From Datnioides undecimradiatus (lineage: Eukaryota > Chordata > Actinopteri > Lobotiformes > Datnioididae): a stretch of DNA of 64,000 nt. The stretch lies in assembly GCA_008933995.1 (NCBI GenBank), contig WARS01000033.1, forward strand, positions 10,864,287-10,928,286, in the 5' to 3' direction. The translations under genes and the position numbers were made by a program. A model generated the notes under the pieces. The model was not told where the DNA came from and ran no database searches. It was given only the letters and a program-made list of their open reading frames with translations. Positions 14,136 to 28,315 of this stretch are shown here, in pieces; positions within the stretch are counted from its first letter, which is position 1, and each line of letters starts with the position of its first letter.

Positions 14136-15202
14136 ACACTTACTGTATGAAACCATGAATATATTTTTAATTTATTAAGACAAATAAAGTAGGACTGACT
14201 GCTAAGATGATTATATATGATCGCTGCATCTAAAAATTCAAAAGTAGTCCAAAGTTAACAAGATTCAGCAGGCTTCATATCGACCATTATTGGCCTGATA
14301 AAAACAAGATAAAATTCATACACTGGGAGCTTGTTAATGGTCTTAATAAGTTGGGGTTTTTTTGTTTTTGTTTTTGTTTTTTTTTTGATAGGTAAATAAC
14401 AGTTTTAATTGTGTTTATCACCGCAGGCTTTATCACTTTCCAAAGCATCACAAATATAATAAAAGTACCGGGACTTCAATTCCCACTTATTTTTCTCATT
14501 TAACCTAATGACTCAACCATTTTGTCAATAACAAATTAGGAAATTGAAGACAGTCCAAAATATATATTTAGATGTTCAATTTACTATCATAGACAACAGC
14601 AAAAAATAGCAAGCATTCATTTTTAACAACATAGACCCCTGTTGATTTTTTTAAATGTTTTGCATAAAAAATCTAAATAAGCACTAATTAATTAAATTCA
14701 TATGAATATTTTCATGTGTATTTAACAGACAAACTATGCACAACACCTACCAATTTCTAATGAGAATAAGATTGCATTATCCATATTTTGTTTGACAAAA
14801 CACTCAGTTATTGTACAAATAACCTATCTAGAAGTAAAAAAAGTAAAAGTCAGTAATCCTCTCTTCCCCGTTTCTGAATACAAAGGGCTAACACTTAATC
14901 TAAGAAACATAACTTCTCTCCATGGATTTTGACTGCAACTTTTCTTTTGTGAGGACTGTTTCTTTAAGAGGTGAAAAAAATCTCAACTTTTTTCCAACTG
15001 TAGCCAAAAAGTCATTTTCACAGCCCTGCTGTGAACTAGGTCTTTCTAGTTCAGCAGGGCCTCCCCTCTGTCTCTGTCACACAGACTGTTGTTTGATCTG
15101 GGCCTGCCCTCCTACTTTTGCAGTGACAGGTTTATTTCAATAATGCAGGTGGTACAGGGTGTGTAGGCATTGCAGGGGGTGGTGAATGGTGGGACTGAGG
15201 TG

Positions 15203-15238
15203 GTGTGTGTATTTGTGTGTGTGTGTGTGTGTGTGTGT
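15203..15238. repeat. (TG)n microsatellite
   Basis: TG repeats with one ATTTG break near the start. Confidence 0.93.
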
Positions 15239-15727
15239 AATGGATGTGTCATGGCATTTAAAGCCTCAGTTTAAAGTTCTGAGGAAAAGAGAGAGGCTCC
15301 TCTTGTGTTTACTAAAGGCAACCACCACAAAGCAAGGGTCAGTAAAACTGCAATTTTCTGTTCACCCATGGTACCTCTGTCGTGACCATGACAACCTCCC
15401 ACCCATCCCTGATTGTGTTGACTTGCAAGCCTCCTTCTCCTTTCCTGCATCCTTCACCTCCTCTCTCAGAGGGTCTTGCCCTCTGTTCTGTCCTCTTCTT
15501 TCCTTTTCTTAAACCTTCCATATCTGCCTCAACCCCAGACAGCAAAGTCAAACCTGACCAGATGCAATCAATGAGTGCACTCACACAAACAGCCACAACA
15601 TGGAGTCATTAATCAAAGCAACAGCGCAAGCATCTGACAGTACCGCCAAGAATCTCAGTTGTGAAGTGGATTTCTTCATTTCTTCACAAAAAAAGGGCAC
15701 AAACAAAATATGCTCTCAACTCATAAT

Positions 15728-15752
15728 ACACACACACACACACACACACACA
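15728..15752. repeat. (CA)n microsatellite
   Basis: About 12 CA units. Confidence 0.95.
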
Positions 15753-16425
15753 ACTCTATTCTGTCTTCTAGACCCACTCATGTATGAGTTGCAAATGGCG
15801 TTCTCCCTCTGAGTCAGAATTACTGGCAGTCTCTGTCTGGCACAACTCATAACCTGCCAGTTAAGATCTGATTAGGGAAAGTGTGGGAAAGTAGAAACCC
15901 CGCTGTGTGTTTTCTCTGTTCAATGTTCAAGGAAGTGCACTGGCAATCAAATTATGCCGGCAGATATTTATAAACTAGTTATACTGATATGTCTAGAAAA
16001 CATAATTTATTTGAATTATTCAAAGCATTTTGATTAACTTCCTCGTGATAATAAACATTGGAAACAAAACCCATCCTGTGACACATCCAAGACTATATTG
16101 ATAGCAAGAGCCAAGTTTGAGAATGGTAAAAACTATTTTAAAAACTTGGAAAAAGGGAGAGGTGGATATTATTTTGGATACTTGAAAACTTGATGAGTTT
16201 TTCCTTGTTATAAAACCAGTCACGTCTTCATGATTGCACCTCAGAGCTATGTGCTGAAAACGTTAGCTTTCTATGGTAAATACCCATCTTAACTATCTAA
16301 TCAAGTAATAGCCTTTTCTTGTTCAGTATTGGCAATTCTAGATAGCTACAGATAGGGTTGATGTTTTACACCAGCAGCAAAAGCAGCCGATTACTGGGAA
16401 CTACTGCTTGAGGCAGACATTTCAA

Positions 16426-16620
16426 AGGTCCAGTGCGTAAGATTTTGTTAGGTTAATGCAGAAATGTTTATAGTTATATTTCAATAGTGTATAATCAGCA
16501 AAGAATCATTGTGTTTTCCTTACCTTAAAATAAGCCCTTTGTATCTACAGAGGATACGACTTAACTTACAGTCCACCACACTGCAGAGCCATGTTGCTAT
16601 GCCTGGTTGCTAGCTGTGTC
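16426..16620. repeat. Dispersed fish repeat copy (GGTCCAGTG...GTAAG family)
   Basis: The stretch opens GGTCCAGTGCGTAAGATTTT. It continues with AGTGTATAATCA, TCATTGTGTTTTCCTTACCT, AAGCCCTTTGTATCTACA and finally CCATGTTGCT. The same blocks in the same order belong to a short interspersed element I remember as abundant in percomorph fishes, probably a non-autonomous transposon. The far end of this copy is diverged, so the right boundary is approximate. Confidence 0.6.
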
Positions 16621-19361
16621 TGCTATTTTATTACTTCGCCATAACTTTCATTTCTCTGGAACAGAATTTCTAAATGAGAATTACTTCAACCCTAAAACAA
16701 AATGAGTGCAGCAAATGTTAACTGTTGTGGTGGATAGCAGAAAGTGACTTTAGAAAAATTCCCAGGTCTAATGAAGTCATCAATATAGTGAATGCTCCTT
16801 GATAACAGAAGAGTCAGTCATCTTATGAGCATAGTGTGGTTGAGAACAAAATAAGACTTCATCATATCAAACTCACCACAGCTATTTCCCTTTAACATCC
16901 CATCTAGGTTTCTAATAAAGACCTCTCCCGGTGTGGAACAATGATTGCTTATATCAGACCCTGTGTGCTGGTAAATAACTCTGTGTTTCATTTATAACAA
17001 GAGTGTCAGGTCCACACGATACACCACAAGCTTGACAATGCCTCGACCTTTCCTACTCAAGGTCATGGATTAATTTCCTTTTCCACAGCCCCATGAGCAT
17101 TCTGGTATTTGCTTCGCAGCTCCATCTTAAAAGGCTGAAAAGATTTCTTGGAAGCAAGCAGAAACACATCTATATATGGTGTGTAATCAGCACGTGTTAT
17201 CTGGAGATTTCAACAGTCGGATCACTGGTTCAACTTTCTCTCGTACACTCTGGTCAAAACCATTAAATCTGCAGCCATTTCAAATTATGAACTGCTTGCA
17301 AATGCCACATACAAACAAAATATCGATTGCTTGGAAATGTCACATAAGACCTTACATCAGCAGACAATATAGCCAGTAAAGTGCAAAGACGCTGCTATAA
17401 CTTGCAATGTATTATGCACAACACAACAGCAGCATATTCCTGTATCCCAACAAAAGCTTCAATAAACTTTCAGTAAAAACGCTCAGCATTCCTAATACTA
17501 GAGTAAGACATATAAATCGCCCAAGCACCTGAACGTACAAACCTTTAGGAACTACAGTTGTGGTTATTGATCTGATGTTGGTCATTTCAAGTAGAGGTTA
17601 AACCCATAAGAGCTCAGCCTGAATACTCCTGGGGGTCAGGGTCAGATGCTGTCTGGCAATTCAGACGGTCGAAGTGCGGTGGGATCTAGCTTTGATCCCA
17701 CAGTTCACAAAAGTCAGTGCAGATCTATGAGAAAGGAAAAACACTTTGATGAAAAATATTACAATAACAAGAGAGAGTGAAAAAGGCTTGAACCAAACAA
17801 GGACTGACAGGAGCACCGAGATCATAGAGCCGAAGGTTAGAAAATATTTGTTGTATAGTGTGGTATAATACAGCCACTACACTTGCTACGAATGCCCTTG
17901 AGCAAAGTCAATCCTCAAGTTGCTCAGTGATCAACAGAGAGTTCTGCTGTGAAAAACAGCACTTGTTCCCAGCCAGACGTTCCCCTGAAGAAAAGATTAA
18001 AAATGGCAGAGTAGCAGATCAATGAACAGGCCAATTTGATTTCATTTCAAACACTAGATGACATAGAATACATTCAATTCTCATGGTAGGATCAGAGTTG
18101 GACGCAAAGTCGAGTCCAGTCATCCAATGTTGTGAAGCCCATCAGAGTCTGTGCTTCCCCATCTACCACTGAGTTACTGTAGCAGCAGAGACAGGCCTCC
18201 CATAGGATCCTGGGTAATTTAGCAGGTAATGAGCACTCCGACTTTGTCACACAGGAACTCTCATATCTGGCTGTGAAAGAAAGACAAATGCATGTGCACG
18301 CACACAGACCCGTGCACACACACACACACACACTACCAGACTTCAAGTTTCCATAAACTCTGCGGTACCTTACACCTGCTGCAATTTTGAGCAAAGGTCC
18401 AAACTTCCACAGGATGACAACTAAGTTAATTTTACATCCAAATTAACTCTACATTCAAATCCAGAGATCCGAACAGAATCGTTCACCAAAATTACAATAA
18501 TGTCTTCACATGTTAACATCTAATCCCTCTCTGTGAAAACTGAGTAACCCCACAAACATAAGAAGGCCATGAGATGTAGTTGAACCTTGTGTTGGGAATT
18601 TATTTTGTAAAGCTGCAGTTTCTGAGGACATGAATGTGTTTCTTTCACTACATTCTGTTTCATCACACAAGGAAAATGGACAGGTGCTGCTAATGATGCT
18701 GACAATGTCCTCTTTTCATTGATTAGTCCTAGTAAACCATGATAGTACGACAGTGAGCCAGCATGCCCAATGACTTCATTTATTTCATTATTTACATGAT
18801 TGCTTGTCTTGATGCCTATGAGCTTAAACAATAAAAAATAAATAGATTTTTAATTTGGTCAATAACATATCAAAAATACTATTTCCTATCTGCACATATC
18901 TTGTTCAGTCTGACCAACAGTCCATAATCAAAGAGGACTGTCTTCTCAGTAAACCAAATCAAAGACATTTAAAATTCATGTTCCAAATACTAACATAATT
19001 TGGACGCCAAATCACAGCTTTCTTATAATAACTATCCTTTATCACTGGTTCCTCTGCAACACAGAGGTGTAAATGATCTAACGCCTGTTCCACACTCTGA
19101 GGAGATAAAAGGAGGGAGAAACCGATAAAGAGACCCATTGGCATATAAGAGAAAGAAGGATGCTGACAGTGTAGGTAAGAAATGAGACACATCTAGAGAA
19201 GAGAGTTGGATCACCAAGTCTATCCATCAGAAGTGGAGCAAAAGAGACTTCAGATTGCAGAAAATTGTATGTGCCCCTGGGCAGATCAACAGCCTTTGTC
19301 TGCCTGAAGGAAAATGACTGTTTCATTGAAATGACTCCAAATGGCAATACATGGGTCATTG

Positions 19362-19363
<2 letters not shown>

Positions 19364-19402
<39 letters not shown>
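19364..19402. repeat. (TG)n microsatellite
   Basis: Pure TG run. It produces spurious open frames on both strands. Confidence 0.96.
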
Positions 19403-19405
<3 letters not shown>

Positions 19406-22400
19406 GTAGAAAAAGCCATCCTAGCCAGGGGCTACAGTCTCCATCCGATTAAACAGAGCAGGACGAGGTGATCATTCACCTCCACTTGCCCTTCTAAGGT
19501 TTCACATACAAACATGTACACACACACACATACACACACACACCCTAATGATGTACATGACTGGCACCAACTACAGTTTGGAAGAACTTCAAGCCTTTAA
19601 CATGTCCCCTGTTCCTACTGCATTTTCGCCCTTGCATCATACTCTCATTTCAGGCTATGATCAAAGTTGTTTGCAGCTGCTGCAGTGCTGGTATCTCTCT
19701 ATTTTATGGACACTTTATTAATAGATTTTTGTTTTATGGAACAACAACAAACATCAGCAGTACCAATTCCTGATATGGACATTGTTTTTTTAATGCCGAA
19801 TATAAAAAAAAAGGTCAACATTATGTAACACTGTTCATCATTGGAACCAACCAGCTATCTCATGCGTAGGTTTACAAAAGGAAATTATATCAAGTGAAGA
19901 GTTTGGTTTCAACACATTCTAGTGCCAGAGTTTCAACATAGCAAATTCCAAGAGCCATTCTGATTTTGCTTCCACTTCTCTCTTGGAATCACAGACAGTC
20001 CGTCTTGGACCCAGTGTTAACATTAGGGGAGGTTTCATTGACTTTAGGCACAAGAGAATTAGCTTACCAGCCCAGCAGCATTACAAATATAGCATTAGCT
20101 ATATTAGCTATAGCATTTCCCCATTGCACAACTAAAATATGTGGCCTGTTTAGCTGGACTGTGACAAAACCTCAGGCACTCGGTGGTAGTGGCAAGGTAT
20201 GTTGTGGAAAATTTCTCATTTGAGTAGCACAATTGATGCATTTCTTTGATTTGGATGAGATTACATCTTACATAGAAATTAGTTTCAAACTTTGCAGTAA
20301 CAATTTATCATAAAGTGTAAGATCCAAGTCTTTCTCCCATGGCAGTTTAGCAGTATCCCAGCACTGGTATCTCTACTGTATTCTAAGTAATCATGTAGCC
20401 TGTAGGTCCATCAGAGAACTTGAATAGAAGATAATTGCACAGCTATTTGTATATGCTGTCCCATCTCAACAGCAAAGAGACAGAAAAAACACCCCACTGA
20501 GAATAAATTTGAATTTGAATTAATGAGTGCAGCTTCATGTAAGAGCAGGTATCAATCCCTTTTCAAAATACGAAAGCATAAATTCAGAATCTGCACAAGT
20601 ATGTCAGCTTTTTTTTTAAATGTTCAATAAAAAAAACTATCATATACGGGCGAAAGTAATCTGCTTATATATAAACTCTAGGTAGCATCACAAACTAGAT
20701 CCCAACCAAGGATACAGGTATTTCTGCCCTTAGCAAAGCTGCAGAAACAATAGCTACGCAGTCATGTAGCACTTGTGTGAAAAGTATGAAAAAGTATAAT
20801 CTGACATTTCGTTGAGGGGGAAAAATAGACGCACAAATGCAATTACATTTTGCTTTGATTAGGGTCTATTATGATAACCAGTAAACTTTCAGGTACGTTA
20901 GGCCGATATGAGACAGTTGGAACACATCTATACCACATGTTGTGATTGAGAGTTAGTTAATTAGCAAGAAAGCAGAGAAATTGAAATAGAAAAGTGTTAA
21001 AGCAGTGTTAATTGGTTTCTCTCCAGAGAGAAAGCTTATATCAGGTTATGTGAAGCTGCACTGTAAAAATGAAAAATAAGGAGAGTGATTATCAGCTGTA
21101 GAGTTCTTGAATATGTAACAACAGACTGGTCAGCAGCGGGAGGATGGGCCAGTTTTTAAAATTAAACCAGTCAAGTGTCACCATTGGACAGCAGGGGTGT
21201 GTCCGTGATTGTAGATGGGTTATGGTAACCAGAAAAATACAGCTATTTCTCTTTTGCCAGAGAAACCTTGCATCATCATATGTCATCTCAAAGTCAGCAT
21301 GGACAAACACTGTACAAATACATAAAATATGACCTAGGCTCCATCAGCACCATGTGTGTCATCCTGAACAAGAGACTGTAGCTTCAGATGTTGATGATTC
21401 TATCAATCAATCATGTATTCCACAAAAAAACAATCACATGACAAGGTATTAGGACCTCTAGGTATTATATTTAGTTTGCCTGTTTTATGAGAGATTTAAC
21501 AAGGGATTCACTTGAAGAGAAGAGAGAAGCTTGAAAGGACATTTAATTAGTTCTCAAAACTGTCGTCAATTAATTGTCCTTGTTAGTCCAATAGATTTAA
21601 AACTAAAGGAGGGCAGTCAACATTAAGCACACAGAAAGGTCAACACTGCTCTCAATGCACTGACCTGAGCCATCACATACACACACTAAAGAGCTTAAAC
21701 ATCAACAAGTCTATTCATGCACTGAGGCACCACTTAAGGAAGGAAGCCCAGACACTGCCTTCTGACTGATATTAAGGAGTTTTGCCTTTTCTCATGAAAG
21801 ATTATGGTCTCAGGCAGAAAACAGTTGGAAAAACAAGTGGAAGGAAGGATGAGGAGGAGGGGAAAAAGAGAACAGCGAGGAAGGACCTGACGAGGAGGAA
21901 ATAGAATCAACAGAATGGCCGATCCATTTTGGTGGACAGCTCTGAGATACACTGTGTACACAGCTACATCAATCACAACAGTGATCTGGACCCCCAGTCA
22001 GTGCATACCAACTGCTCACTGACTGACTGGTACACACACAAACAAAACACACAGGAGATGCTAAGGGGAGCGCATATGCACAGACGGACACCAACAAATG
22101 CACACATGGGCATGAATAAAAACAACCACATCAACTGTACACACGCACAAACAAGTAGTTAAGGTTTAAGCAGAGCACTGAGGATGTCACAGTCTCCTTG
22201 CTAATGAGATTCAACATATTATTCCCTCCTCTGCAACACTAAGGGATGGCAGAGAGGCACTGTGCATCTTAACACAGAAAACAGAATTCTTTCCCGGTTT
22301 GAGTCAAATTAAGTTAGATACACACACACCCACACACATTTCAAATACACTTAACACACACACACACATACCCATCCGAACAGTCAACGTTTATCTCTTA

Positions 22401-22468
22401 CAGGTCCAGTCAAAGCAGAGTGGTGGTGAAAACTAATAATAAAGCCAAGGCTGATGTCTACCAACTCC

Positions 22469-22470
<2 letters not shown>

Positions 22471-22522
<52 letters not shown>
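22471..22522. repeat. (TG)n microsatellite
   Basis: 26 uninterrupted TG units. Confidence 0.97.
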
Positions 22523-22526
<4 letters not shown>

Positions 22527-23572
22527 TGTCTACATGTGGGTGTCTTCTCCTTCTAAATCATATAAAGCTGGTTTGAAAACACAGACAGGCTTGTAAGTTG
22601 AAATAGTTGCCTCCAGGCACCAAATATCACACTCATATCAGAACGTTTAATCAAACTTCAAAAAGGAGAGACAAAAGACACAAGAGACGAGTATCATAAT
22701 AACTGAACTTTATGTATGAATACTCTTACTTTTCTATTTTTTGAAGTCTCCTTTTCTGTAAAGTCTGTGCTACATTTGTGCTACACCTCCTAATCGGTGC
22801 AGTGCGGAAAAAAAAAAAATTCTACTCTGCTCTCAGCTTCTGTTAAACTGGCCACACGCTGCAATGAAAAGAAGGAACTACCTCTGAAAGCAGCGCTAAC
22901 AGAGATAGAGAAACAGCAGGAAAGAAATTGACTGATCACACTTTCATAACAGCACTTTGAATGAATCATAATCATGAACTGATTTTTTTTTTTAAGCGCA
23001 CGTGAACAGCAAAATTTGCTGAGAGTTCCTCAGCCCAGTATTATGTGGAAAATATTCCTGTTTCATACACACGTGGCTCTGACCTCTTCCCAGCAAGCAA
23101 AGTCCAACCTAAACCCAGCAGGTGCCTGGGAGTGACCTTAATAAACATACCTGCCTGACTTTCATTAGATGCAGCACAGGACTCCTTTTATTACATGTCC
23201 AAAATGTAAGGGTCAAATACTATCTGCCACATGGCCTTTCCCAGCTGTTACAGTAAGTAAAATAAAAGGAGGATGGGAGGATTTGGATAAACCAAACCCA
23301 AGAGTAAAAGTGATAAGCTGCAGTAAACAACATGTGCATCAGATATATATTCAAAAATATTCAAATATATATTCAAAATATAATAATTATGTCCATAAAC
23401 ACATAAGTATAATCTTAATATTGGAGAGAAGTGTTACTCAGTGTGGCAGCAACACAAACCACAGAGTATGAGCTTGGTTCAGACAAGGGGCCAATAAAAT
23501 AAGTATGGTATCACTTGAATCAATTGGAGTTATCCGTTTTATCATTTTTCCAAAATCTCAAATATTATCAGC

Positions 23573-23627
23573 TATCATATCATATCATATCATATCACAT
23601 CACATCACATCACATCACACCACACCA
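23573..23627. repeat. (ATCAT/ATCAC)n pentanucleotide array
   Basis: Eleven pentamers that change from ATCAT to ATCAC and then to ACCAC along the array. The gradient fits point changes spreading by slippage. Confidence 0.93.
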
Positions 23628-23809
23628 GGCCCAGCAGGCATCAATACATGACCAACATGCTAACTGCATTTCATGCCAACAACAGCTTGATAACTTTCAA
23701 GACAAGAACACTTCCGATTTGGCACAAGCAGCAAGTACTTACAGTACTGTAGCTCTGTAGACTTCACATTGCCAAAAGGTGGACAGGAAACTTCCGACTT
23801 GAACAGCTG

Positions 23810-24012
23810 ACAGTTGACCCACATTTAGCACTAACGTCATGGTACCCACGAACCCGTTGTCCGGGAGCAAACCTGTTCATATTACGGTTGAAGCTAACGT
23901 TAGCAGCAGTAGCACCAAGAGTTGTAGTAATGTTAGAACTGACTAATCCCACCGTGTGTTGTTCAATATCCGCGGTTTACTTTTCGCTCTGTCCGTCCGC
24001 CATATTTGCTTA
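23810..24012 (-). promoter_or_regulatory. CpG-rich promoter-like patch with YY1-like ATGGCGG
   Basis: About 12 CpG dinucleotides fall within 200 bases of otherwise CpG-poor DNA. On the minus strand AAATATGGCGGACGG resembles the AANATGGCGG element bound by YY1 at many vertebrate start sites. Its ATG (24001-24003) opens seven codons (MADGQSE) before a possible GTAAAC donor. The patch also holds the palindrome GCTAACGTTAGC. I found no following exon, so the transcript and even its direction are unproven. It could also be part of a repeat. Confidence 0.4.
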
Positions 24013-27000
24013 AAGCAGCTCTTTTAGCAGATTAAGCTAGTTTAGCCAAGCCAGTTATTTCACCCATTCACTAACTGTGGTTTATCATCATGTTTAACCT
24101 CAGTCTTTTCTGTTCTTTTCTTCTTTCTTATATTTAAGCAAAAAGAAAAAAAGTGAGAGTTTGATGAGCTGCGCCTTAAACAGCTGTTAAGAGTGGGCAG
24201 ACTGCTGACAATTTTAAGGGGTTTGTTATTTTGTTTTTTTGTTGTTTTGGGGAGGGGTTATATCCCAATCAGGTAACCAGGGATAACTCAGGAATTTTAA
24301 ATTGTTTATTTTACTGTCTTTTGTATAAATGCATATAAATAATAAATAATAAAATTGAATAATTTGTTGTCAGGCTCTGTAATTTTTTGCAGTCTTGTAC
24401 CACTGCCGTGGTAACCAGTGAACTTGCCCCATTCTCTGCTAAACTATTTTTTGATCCAAAATCAGTCTGATGTTGATATCAATGTTGATATTATTACATA
24501 AATTAGCACATATTTCAGAAAAATGAAAGATTTGTAAACAAATCATGTTTACAGAGGCATAAAAAGTTTTATTAAAGTGGGCTATAGGATTAGTTTGTCA
24601 GAGTCTGGCATCCCAGGTGCACACAGTAATATGAACTTTTTTCTATGTTGTGTGTTATTCACACACTACAACAGACGTCATCAGCTGGTAAATCCTGCTG
24701 GTTATTTCATACTCCTCAATACCAACAAAAAAAAGGATTCTTTGAGGCAACATTTTTTCTTTCCTCTTCTTGACTCACAATACCAAGAGAGGACAGATTC
24801 CACTGTCATTAATTTGAACATATAACAACACTAAGCACTTTGAAAAATTAGAATTTCCCAATGGTGTGGGTTTTATATAGTATTTATTGATTTTTGCTTT
24901 TCATCAAGGAGCTTGGTGTTAAAGCTGATCTTGTAAAAAAGTGAAGCTTTAGATGCCTGGCCATTTAACAGGACTGTAACTCAAAGAGAAACAAAATCCC
25001 CACTGTAAAAACAATCAATGCTCTATACACATCTGTTGTGCAAAGGTGTTTTGTACTTTAGATATCTTGTATTGCCTTCTAACCTTGAGCTTAAGATATA
25101 AGATGAGACCAAGAATAAAATGTAACTCAAGAGCCTTACAATGCACAAGGGGGGCCTTCAGGCTTAAGTGCTCAAAGTCATGTGTCACAGCCAGCTTGTA
25201 AAAATATCTGTAAAAATTGATGCATTCAAATAGAAATTTGCACAGATATTTTATATCTATAAAATTTGCACTTCATCTAAAGAGCTTATGACTGATCAGG
25301 AAATTACAAGTGCAGACACAGAGGGGAATACTGCAGAGGAGCTCAGCAGAGTTTACTCAAATTGACAGAATAGGGATTTTTTTCACTGAGAACACATGAT
25401 TGGCCGGTAGTAGACAGAAGATTTTTCTTTAAAGCTGAGATATGTTGTTGATGTCATTAATGTATTTGGTGGGATAATTCAAGAATCAATTTGCTGATTT
25501 CAAAGAAATGGTGAAGTTCTTACTCATGCTTTGAGCAGCCTGGCACTGGCGAGAAAAATACTGGATCTAGTATGTTTCTCAAGAGCCAGGGAAGCTGAAG
25601 TGTTTTTGCACAATGTGACCTGTGTTAACCATGGATGACAACACTGTTGCCATTTTATATATATATGTGCAAAGCAACAGCTGCACATCCACCATCTGCT
25701 GCAGATTCTGCAACAGTCCTTACCAGCACACATGCCAGATGATGGTTCAGCTGTCTGATTTGTCTGTTTTTCTATAGATTCTTATGTATCTCTCCTTGGA
25801 TGTGAGCATTGTTGTGGTTGCTCTGCCAACATCTAAATGTAACAAGTTACTGCTGATGTAAAAGTCAAATTTATGTGTAATCTGTTTTGTGTTACTGTCT
25901 GGCTGTTCAGTAACAATTTAGCGCAAAATACAGTGTTTCAATATTTCCTCAAAACTGTTGGTCGAGGATCAAACAATCATTTCTGTAACTTTCTGACACA
26001 GCCATTCATTGGTCAGCTGTGTAGAGTTGAGAAAAGCTGCAAGGCTGGATCCTCTTCTTTTCTCTAGCTTTTCTTTTATATTCTTGAACAACTATTTCTG
26101 CCACGTTTCCCATGGACACCAGAGTGCATCACTATAAAGCGACACAAAGGAGAACCTGTCTAATAAAGTGCATCCTAATCCCTGTGTTTAAACCTTATCA
26201 TGCCATTGTATGTTGGCCAGCTTTTCCAGTGGCCAACTACTCTGATGTACACACCCTTACTTTTTTCCTCGCTACATATAGTGCACATTATTTCCTGCAC
26301 TGGCACTGAACACTGGCACTGGACATAAATCATGGGAAATGAATCATCAAATATGGGCTTAATTACTGGCAGTACTGGGCAGCCTTTGCAGCATGGAGCC
26401 TCTTGTTCTTTATCTGACAGAACTAGCAGCTCCATGCTGGAGTGTCTTGTTAAATGTGTAGATTTGGGGAGGGTTTTAGATGTTTTCAAGTGTTGTTGTG
26501 TTTCAGCTGTTCTCTAGGTTTTTTTGTTTTTGTCATTTTAAAGGCCCAGAAATAATCATTTTAAATAATTCACAGGTTTCATGAGGTTAACAATTTTTTA
26601 AAAAATGCCAGTTAATCAACCCAGAGCTGATGTTTATGGCTTTCGAAACTCAATTTTAGTTCTTTTTCCGTGCTGCTTCTGAGGAATCTGTGATTAATAA
26701 AAACCCTTCACTCTATTAAGAGTTTTCTCCAAATTCCTCCATATACAAACGCAGCTACTTTGCTGTCTGGCAGTATAAGTCAAAGTAGATAATGAGTCAC
26801 ATATTGGTGGGGAAAGAATTACAGAATCTCAGTCTTGCACTAAAGCTATGTATTTGTTTTAAAGGTATTTCCACACATTTGTCTGTATGACACACAAGAA
26901 GCAAGAAGCGGACCAACTCTGACCCTCAGATATCAAACACCTCTCATATTGTGCAGCCTCGAGCATGTCCCACTCTATTGTATAAGGTAAGTTGCCACCA

Positions 27001-27210
27001 GTAAAGTTGTCAGTCGTAGATACATTTCAATTTCAACTCAAACTCCTTGTGAATCTGTGTGAATAATAATTTATATGTCAAATAAACTCTGGAATGGGCT
27101 TTTAATCCTGTGCATCAGACTGCGAGGGTCTCCTACAGTGGAGCTAAATGAAGTGCAGGATCAAAGACCTGGCTGCAGCTCAGCGGCACCAGAGGAGGTT
27201 AGACCTTCAG

Positions 27211-27291
27211 CTTCTCCTCTCCTCTCCTCTCCTCTCCTCTCCCCTCTCTTCTCCTCTCCTCTCCTCTCCTCTCCCCTCCTCTCCTCTCCCT
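27211..27291. repeat. (CTCCT)n polypyrimidine tract
   Basis: Imperfect CTCCT/CTCTC units form an 81-base pure pyrimidine strand that could take up triplex-like structure (inference). Two plus-strand frames of Ser/Pro/Leu repeats across it are artefacts. Confidence 0.93.
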
Positions 27292-28276
27292 TCACCGAGC
27301 TGCCAAAGTGTCATCTTCTTTTTTTTATCAGGTCTCTACCTTCCTCTCTCAGTCTCCTTAACTCTGCTGTGATCTCTCCGTCTTTAATCTGCTCTGTCTA
27401 CATTCTGATCTGCTCTGAGATGCCTCCTCCCTCCTTTCTCTCTCTTCTCCTCTGACATATAGCTCAAAGGAGGGGGCCTCCTCACTCAAGCACCCCCCAT
27501 CACCTCTCTCATCCATTTCTGCAGCTCTTCTCCTCAGCGGGGGTATTTAGGTTTTCCTCTGGACACTCTCAGTTTCTCATTTTCTCTTCATCTTTTCACT
27601 CTTCCTTCTCTAGTTTTCACTTTCTCTCTCTCTACTTGTGTTTCTTTCTCTGTCGCCCTTCCATCAGAGACTGGAGCTGTGGATTCTGCCAAAATTACAG
27701 GAAGGTGTTTGCAGAGCTATGCAGAAAAGGCTATAATAGGCAACCAACAGTTAACCATAAAACATAGTAACTTTCATACAAAGTACATTTAAACTGATGC
27801 ACTTTTTACTACAGGTTCTGGAAAAGCCTTGTTGCATGTTGACTATGGACACGGCCTGGACAGACATACTCAAGCCGTTAAACTATGTCCACACAAAGCA
27901 TGAAACTATAAAGGTTGTTTGAGAAAAGAACACATGTCCACATTCCAGGAGAGACAGTCTGAAAATATGCAGCATTAACTCGAATATTTAAACGATATCA
28001 CATCTCCTTCTCTCAATGCTAAGCTTTGGTAATCTACTTTCAGGTGTGACAGTTTGGATCTGCTATAAACACTTTCGCCCCTGACGTGAGCAGGAAACAC
28101 GGGATGATTTTACTTTTTTGGTCACAGAACCCAATGACTTTTTTCTCACCCTCTCTCTCCTTCCCATCCCATCTCCTTCCTCCTCCTCTTTCTTTTCTCC
28201 TAGCTGGGTGCTCCGGGCAAAGGCGACGTCCTGTTGAGACGATACTACCTTACCCCCATCTCACCCTCCCTGCCCC

Positions 28277-28279
<3 letters not shown>

Positions 28280-28313
<34 letters not shown>
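28280..28313. repeat. (CA)n microsatellite
   Basis: Pure CA run of about 17 units. Confidence 0.96.

Positions 28314-28315
<2 letters not shown>

Larger units (their letters stand above)
13107..16425. other. Gene-free stretch
   Basis: AT-rich spacer with (TG)n and (CA)n tracts at 15.2 and 15.7 kb and no supported exon. Around 13.73-13.79 kb the unit TTATACATTTA recurs three times. Around 13.98-14.13 kb there are loose AGCAACCAC/TAGCAA repeats. Confidence 0.55.
16621..23800. other. Gene-free stretch
   Basis: AT-rich spacer with (TG)n tracts at 19.36 and 22.47 kb, CA-rich patches at 19.5 and 22.3 kb, and a CATAT/CATCA pentamer array at 23.57 kb. No splice-flanked coding exon was found on either strand. 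Confidence 0.55.

Noticed and set aside
23573-23627. Regular repeat array considered as a CRISPR-like array
   Set aside because: The units are 5 bases with no spacers. It is a pentanucleotide microsatellite in a eukaryotic genome.
23764-23952. 62-codon minus-strand frame (MGLVSSNITTTLGATAANVS...)
   Set aside because: It sounded at first like a mitochondrial presequence, but it matches no protein I know and overlaps the CpG patch and a common GCTAACGTTAGC motif.
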